Shown in pieces: positions 59,081-64,000 of a stretch of DNA of 64,000 nt. Position 1 is the stretch's first letter. Each line of letters starts with the position of its first letter. The position numbers and the translations under genes are program-made. The DNA comes from Massospora cicadina (lineage: Eukaryota > Entomophthoromycota > Entomophthoromycetes > Entomophthorales > Entomophthoraceae): positions 144,078-208,077 of the forward strand of contig JAKSZP010009290.1 in NCBI GenBank assembly GCA_022478985.1, written 5' to 3'. The notes under the pieces were generated by a model. That model was not told the DNA's origin and searched no databases. It was given only the letters and a program-made list of their open reading frames with translations.

Positions 59081-59649
59081 TTGAAATAAAGTTCCCTTCA
59101 AGAGTAATATTTTTTCCTTGTTGAGTACCCTGCTTCTGCCTTAACTTTACATTATACAACATTAGGATGAGATGGAAAATTCCATGATTTGTTAGATGTC
59201 TTAGATGGTATTCCCAGCTATTCTTTGGAATAAATCAAATATAAACTGGTGATCAAAGAACAGTTGATACCAAAATCATGTTTATAATCCCAGACATTGT
59301 TTACTATGTATAACAAGTCTAGATGGTTCAGCCCTCTTAAACCTTGAGTATCTCCTGGAATATTAGATCTGGCTTATTAATAGACTATCAATATTCTCCT
59401 TGGAAATCTCACAAATAAGGACATCATATTAAAAATATCAAGAAATTGGAAAGGGCTACTATTCCCAATAAATAACATTAAAAGATTCATTATATAAATG
59501 CTATGTTGTACATGTGATTACCTACTGAAAAATGCTTTGCACTATACCTAACGTTCATATCACTGATGGATTAACTCCCAATGAAGGTGGAAAAGTGAAT
59601 TCCTTCTTAGATTCATATAGCGAAATTTTTCTATTTGGACACTAAGTAT

Positions 59650-60480
59650 GAGCATATAAGACTGGAGCCGCACTATCAATGCTGATGATGCTAGCCCTAT
59701 CCAGTCCAAACCCTACTACAAATTGAAAATTAAAGAACATAAATGAGAATCAAGCTTAAAAAATCTAGATGCTGGGTTACTAGTACTATCTCAAAGCCCT
59801 TGGTCATCTCCCCTTCTACTTATCAAGAGAAAGAATGAAGGCCACCAAGTTGTGATGGACAAAAAGAAGCTGAATAACCTCACCAAGTTGAATAGCTATC
59901 CTATATCCCATATCAATGATGCTCTTGCTCAACTCTCTAATTCTAGATTTTTCTGATATGGATTTGGCCAGAGGGTACTGGAAAATGTACCTTTTCCCCT
60001 AAAATCATGAATAGTTTGCGCTTATTTGCAGCAAAGGCCTATTTCACCTACTTTGCTTTCATAATGTCTATGTAATTCACCCGCCTCTTTCCAACTTGTG
60101 ATGAATCACATATTAAAAGACTTTAAGCTAAGTTTCATGATAGTTTAACTTGTTGATATCACTGTTTTTACAAAACTTTTAATAATCTTAATCTTTTTAA
60201 GAGGTTTTTCAATACTTAAAATCTTTGGCATCAAACTGAAACCCTTGAAATGTATTTTCTTTCAAAAGAAAACTGAATTATTATGGACATGCTATATCCA
60301 AAGAAGGGATTTAATCTTTATAAGACAAGATAAAAAGGTATATCCAAAATGTTGAAACTCAAAACCTCCAAGATAACCAGTTATTTTTGTATGATGGTAT
60401 ATTACCATCAATTTATACCAAAGTTTGCTCAACATAGTGTTGCTCTCGTTCAACTATTAGAAAACACTCCTTTTTTCATT
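59650..60480 (+). pseudogene. Element F reverse transcriptase
   Basis: Reads NLDAGLLVLSQSPWSSPLLLIKRKNEG (RT entry) near 59760-59840, then KKLNNLTKLNSYPISHIND, then a decayed palm near 59950-60130. The YLDD box, around 60145-60175, has become LVDITVF. The thumb follows with the KPLKCIFF block near 60240. Stops are frequent. Confidence 0.75.
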
Positions 60481-60559
60481 GGGTGCAGAACTTAAATTAT
60501 CTTTTGAGACGCTAAAGAAATCATTACAAGAGCTTTATTTTATGCCACCCATTTTATGA

Positions 60560-60960
60560 AAACCCTCTCATATTATTCACTGATGCCTCAGATTATGCTG
60601 TTGGGGATATTATCACTCAACTGGATGAAACCATGTAGATCATCCTGTCCCATATTTCAGTAAAATGCTCTCTAAAGCTGAATGCAAATATAGTGGAAAA
60701 AATAAGAGATGCCTTGTAGTCCTACTTCCAAAAAAGACTATTGCTATTTTTATATGGAACTACATTTACTATCATCACTGATTACGCCTCTTTTAAGTGG
60801 TTATAAACATTAAGAGACACCAGAAGATTAGCTCATTGATTGTATAGCTCCAGAAGATTGACATGGAAATTGAGCATTGCGCTAGGCCCCAACATATGTG
60901 TGTAGATGGATTAACTCGCCTAACAATCCTTCACTTGTACAATAGTGAAGCAGAGAGATT
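60560..60960 (+). pseudogene. Element F RNase H
   Basis: Near 60575-60630 the frame reads SDASDYAVGDIITQLDE, the RNase H start. Near 60750-60800 is YGTTFTIITDYASFKWL, and the end block with VDGL lies near 60900. The order and spacing are those of Ty3/gypsy RNase H, with stops between. Confidence 0.75.
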
Positions 60961-61319
60961 ACATGATTTTTTGATGGTGCCCAGCGCTTGGTATCTTGAG
61001 GATGAACCTTTGAATAAGATGTTTTCATTTATCTCCTAAAACACCAAAGTTGGAATGTAAACTTTAAGATAGAGTAGCTATAAATTGGTTGCCCTATTTT
61101 CTACCTTCAAAGTGAGCACATTTAAGTATGTAAGTTCAATTTCCCTTGCACATGGAGGAGTGCATAAAGCTTATATATGAATTAAAGATCGAAATTATGA
61201 TGGTTTCATGTAATCCATAAAAAAGTTTTAGATGATTCTTTATCCTTTAAGAAACAGTCTAATTAGAAAACCAAAAAATAATATGAGCATACCACCCTTT
61301 AACAAACATTTCATACCAT

Positions 61320-61810
61320 AAGTCTGGATGTGGTAGGACCGTTACCCCAAACTACCAGTGTAAATCAATATATAATAGTAGGAATTAATCATATTGAAAG
61401 TGGGTCAAAGCTGTTGCTCTTACAGCCCAATCTGCTAAAGGTACCACCACGATCTTACATCAATATATCATTAGCTGATATGATTTTCTCCAGTTTCTCC
61501 CATGTGATAACAAAAAAGTTTTAATCTAGGGTTGTCAAGAGCCTGGCTACATCCATGGGTGCTCACCAACTCTTTTATGCCCCTTACAAACCTTTAATGA
61601 ATGGTATAGTAGAAAGAGCAAATAGAACTTTGGTCTCAATTTTATGCAAAATGGTCACTTCAGAACCTCTACACTGAGGTCAATAATTGCTCAGTGCTCC
61701 TTTGCCATACCATATGAGTTATCAATGAATTTATAAGATGTCACCCTCCTAGTCTTATATGGTTGGGAACCCGGAATACCTGCACTTTAGCAAAAGATAA
61801 CTTTTCTTCT
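61320..61810 (+). pseudogene. Element F integrase core
   Basis: The open frame 61330-61524 and its upstream codons read LDVVGPLPQTTSVNQYIIVGI, which contains the first catalytic Asp. At 61560-61640 the frame reads YAPYKPLMNGIVERANRTL, with the catalytic Glu in place. Near 61735-61780 is the PPSLIWLGTRNT-type C-terminal block. The second Asp lies in a decayed part. No zinc finger could be placed upstream. Confidence 0.78.
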
Positions 61811-62154
61811 AAGTCTGAAGAACCAGATAAAGCTAAAAAAGGATTAGCCTAAAATATATCTCAACTTTAATCAGATGCTATGATTATTTTAGTCAATACC
61901 ATTACAGAGAGTTCCAAGCTTCTAATAAACTCAGGCAACCTCTTCCCGCCTTCTAAATATTAAATTCAGTTCTATATTACCATAATCACATCACCCCCTC
62001 CCAAAGTGGTAATTTGGGTCAATCTGGGAAGGACATTTCATAATCACCTATAAGAGGTGTGATTAAAATTTATCAAATCTTTTATTACTGGAGTTACAAT
62101 AAAATTAAGTCCATAGACGTTTTTGTATGTTTCTATTCTTCCCCCAATATTTTT

Positions 62155-62190
62155 GAAGGGGTAATGTCAATATAATTCTGAGGAAACGTT
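62155..62190 (+). promoter_or_regulatory. Element F polypurine tract and start of 3' LTR
   Basis: GAAGGGGTAA (62155-62164) followed by TGTCAATATAATT. The junction GGTAA|TGT is the same as in element A. It marks where F's 3' LTR should start. Confidence 0.6.
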
Positions 62191-63640
62191 CTTTTCATTT
62201 GGATTGGTGGTGGTCCTTTTACCATCAAAAATTATCCAAGAAGGACAGCTATCCCTCTCATCTCACATGGCGACCTCACCCATGTGGTGGATGAGCGTTG
62301 GGTAACAGCTCTCCATTTGAGGTTCCTGCCTCCCGTTCCAGTATTGACTTCAGATAAATTAATATAACGAATTAAGGGGGATTTATGATCTTTTGGGGAG
62401 TTGGAATTCTCTTGGGACAAAAAGGTCCAAATAAAGTTGAGGGCAAAAAGCCTTCATCATCAGTATCCAAGAGCCCTAAATCATTGGAAAAAAGGCCCAA
62501 TGAACATGTTCCTTTGATGAATAAAGCATTTTATTTCAGATCTTTGGCAAAACTCGCCAATGGCATCAGGCCATTGGGAAATGTTATGCAAGTTCAAAAC
62601 CCTCCACAGAAGTATTGTAATCCCCATCTAATAGTTCTAGTTTGGTCCAACGGACGCTGGAGTGACCAGGTGAAGTCAGGTTGAGCGTCCTGAACCCATT
62701 CCTGACCTCATGGGACCGCCCCTATGTGGGTAGGCCTTGGGAGGTTCCTGCTGCCCGTCAGGTGAGATGCCATCAAACTAAGCATCGATACCAAAGAAAA
62801 TTGGCAATTCTGGCATCCGTGGACAAAATGATAGTGACTTAGCCTCCCACTAACAATTTTAAAGTCAGTTCTTAACAATTCGTTTTCCCCCTCGCTCAAA
62901 GTTTTTCAGGTTAGGTGAATCTTAAGGGCCAAAATCTTAATCTTATCTAAGCTTTTTAGATCAATCATCTATTTAAGCAGTCATAACACACTGAGAAAAT
63001 TGAAAGTTGATTTTATAATTTTAAAATAAATAAAATTATACCCAAAAATCTGATTTTTTTCCTTATATTGAAATTTAAACCTTCCATTTCAATACCACTT
63101 TTTCCAGCGCCTAAGCCCACAGGCCCTATGGCCGTGACAGCCTGGTTCATTGCAGGGTTGTTTCTAACAATTATGACCTTTTGGTGTTTGCTGGTGAATT
63201 TTCTCACTAGATAAATTTATTCTTGTTCAGGTATCAGCGCCATTGGCATTTAGGCTTGCCATCTGGGTGTTTAAGCATCCATACTGGCAGGCTGATCTTA
63301 ACTTTATCTGCCGCCATCATGACATAATTGACCGTCCGTTATTTTCCACCATTTCCACCCTTCTCATCGAGATGGGTGCAGCAGTGGTCATCTTTTACCA
63401 GATGAAGATACAGTTGGTATCCCGCCTTCTGTTGTTTGTCTGGCTAATTGCCAAGTTTTGTATGCTTATCTCAGAGGGTTGTGAAAGAGTTTTTTATGGG
63501 TGCACTGTCCTAGTGCCTTTAACATTTTACTCAGTCCACCCTCAAAAGGGGATTTTCATTATTGAAGCTGCTGATGTGGCCTTAGTTTCTTATTCCAGCT
63601 CCACATCAGTATCCATATTAATTTTATAAACTGACGCTGC
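62191..63640 (+). other. GC-richer island with unrecognised open frames
   Basis: Contains plus-strand open frames at 62385-62684 (99 residues, Lys/Ser-rich start) and 63243-63629 (128 residues, hydrophobic). Neither has a domain I recognise. GAGGTTCCTGC at 62320-62330 and GAGGTTCCTGC at 62741-62751 are part of two vaguely similar 70-base stretches. The position upstream of a protease-like motif (63886) suggests a gag region of another plus-strand element, but no zinc knuckle is seen. Confidence 0.4.
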
Positions 63641-63799
63641 CCCCGCGCCTAGGTTAAATTGTTCTAGCACTCCAGCTTATAAATCATTGGTGGTCCAGCC
63701 TGGAGATAAACATGATTCAACCACTTTGTCATGCCAGTTCTGCTTCTATAGCAAACCTTGTTATCTCTTGATCTAGTTGTGATCTCTTCCTTATCAAAA

Positions 63800-64000
63800 A
63801 AGACATGACCGCATCTGCCAATAAACAGAATTCTGCCTACTTCTTATTTCTAATGAAAATTAGTATTGGGGCACACTAGGTGTCTTTTGAGGCCTTGGTT
63901 GACATGAGAGCAGTGGGTAACTTGATAAGTATGAAGTTGGTCATCAGCTCAATCTAGACCTGGACGTGGGTCCATCAGTGTTGGTTGCATCATCAGCTGC
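63800..64000 (+). pseudogene. Protease-like motif of a further element, cut by the window end
   Basis: At 63886-63945 the plus strand reads FEALVDMRAVGNLISMKLV, which fits the retrotransposon protease pattern ALVDTGAxGNLIS with DTG changed to DMR. It is preceded by an open stretch (ANKQNSAYFLFLMKISIG). The rest of the element lies beyond the window. Confidence 0.55.

Larger units (their letters stand above)
55719..62190 (+). mobile_element. Element F: Ty3/gypsy LTR retrotransposon
   Basis: The 5' LTR (55719-56223), primer-binding site, gag with zinc knuckle, protease, RT, RNase H, integrase and a purine tract (62155-62164) occur in order on the plus strand. The 3' LTR begins TGTCAATATAATT at 62165, like the 5' LTR's TGTCAATTGAATATAAT, but similarity fades within 30 bases, so it is truncated or replaced. 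F is in the same family as J, from their shared protease end and spacer. Many stops. Confidence 0.8.

Noticed and set aside
1..64000. CRISPR arrays, bacterial operons, riboswitches or terminators
   Set aside because: No regularly spaced repeats or prokaryotic gene organisation; the sequence is plainly eukaryotic repeat DNA.

Overview
The window looks like a transposon graveyard from a eukaryotic nuclear genome. I recognise no host gene, rRNA or tRNA gene in 64 kb. Nearly everything I can assign is Ty3/gypsy LTR retrotransposon sequence, mostly riddled with stops and frameshifts. There is also one short tRNA-derived SINE, two small LTR elements without pol, one GC-rich insertion of unknown class, and two GC-richer islands I cannot classify. 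The AT-rich background, chromodomain-type Ty3/gypsy pol, collagen-like Gag and short tRNA SINE suggest a repeat-rich fungus (perhaps a basidiomycete). That is inference; nothing here fixes the species.

Layout. 1-5729: element A (minus strand), a chromodomain Ty3/gypsy element and the least decayed here, with a long RT reading frame and both LTRs partly present. 5730-17200: element J (plus), whose gag-protease part (5730-7074) and RT-RNase H-integrase part (14545-17200) are split by element B (minus, 7075-14539). A also sits against J's gag. 19399-21825: element K, two 975-bp direct repeats around a 476-bp core without pol. 22825-27898: element D (minus), with 557-bp LTRs and a perfect 5-bp target duplication, but protease and RT are deleted; its Gag has a collagen-like Gly-X-Y tract. 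28869-30143: element L, a 1.3-kb element with 460-bp LTRs. 30320-31690: GC-rich island with broken, unrecognised reading frames.

32225-55718: element H (plus), cut into at least four pieces. After its gag zinc knuckle it is split by element M (33560-37505), which itself carries a SINE in one LTR. It is split again by an 827-bp GC-rich insert with a 12-bp target duplication. Last, inside the codons of the RT YLDD motif, it is split by element E (40151-54746, minus), whose left LTR is in turn split by element C (40252-47064, minus). 55719-62190: element F (plus), gag-protease-RT-RNase H-integrase, much decayed. 62190-64000: island ending in a protease-like motif, perhaps the start of another plus-strand element cut by the window edge.

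The families are related. B, J, H, E and F share gag/protease features or a primer-binding site beginning TGGTGCTCA. C and D have a variant site and share the Gag layout. In F, H and B an inverted repeat sits just before the primer-binding site, with different sequence but similar placement. In A and B the terminal repeats include the C-terminal end of pol. All boundaries come from alignment by eye, so most ends are good to a few bases where a target duplication is cited and to tens of bases elsewhere.
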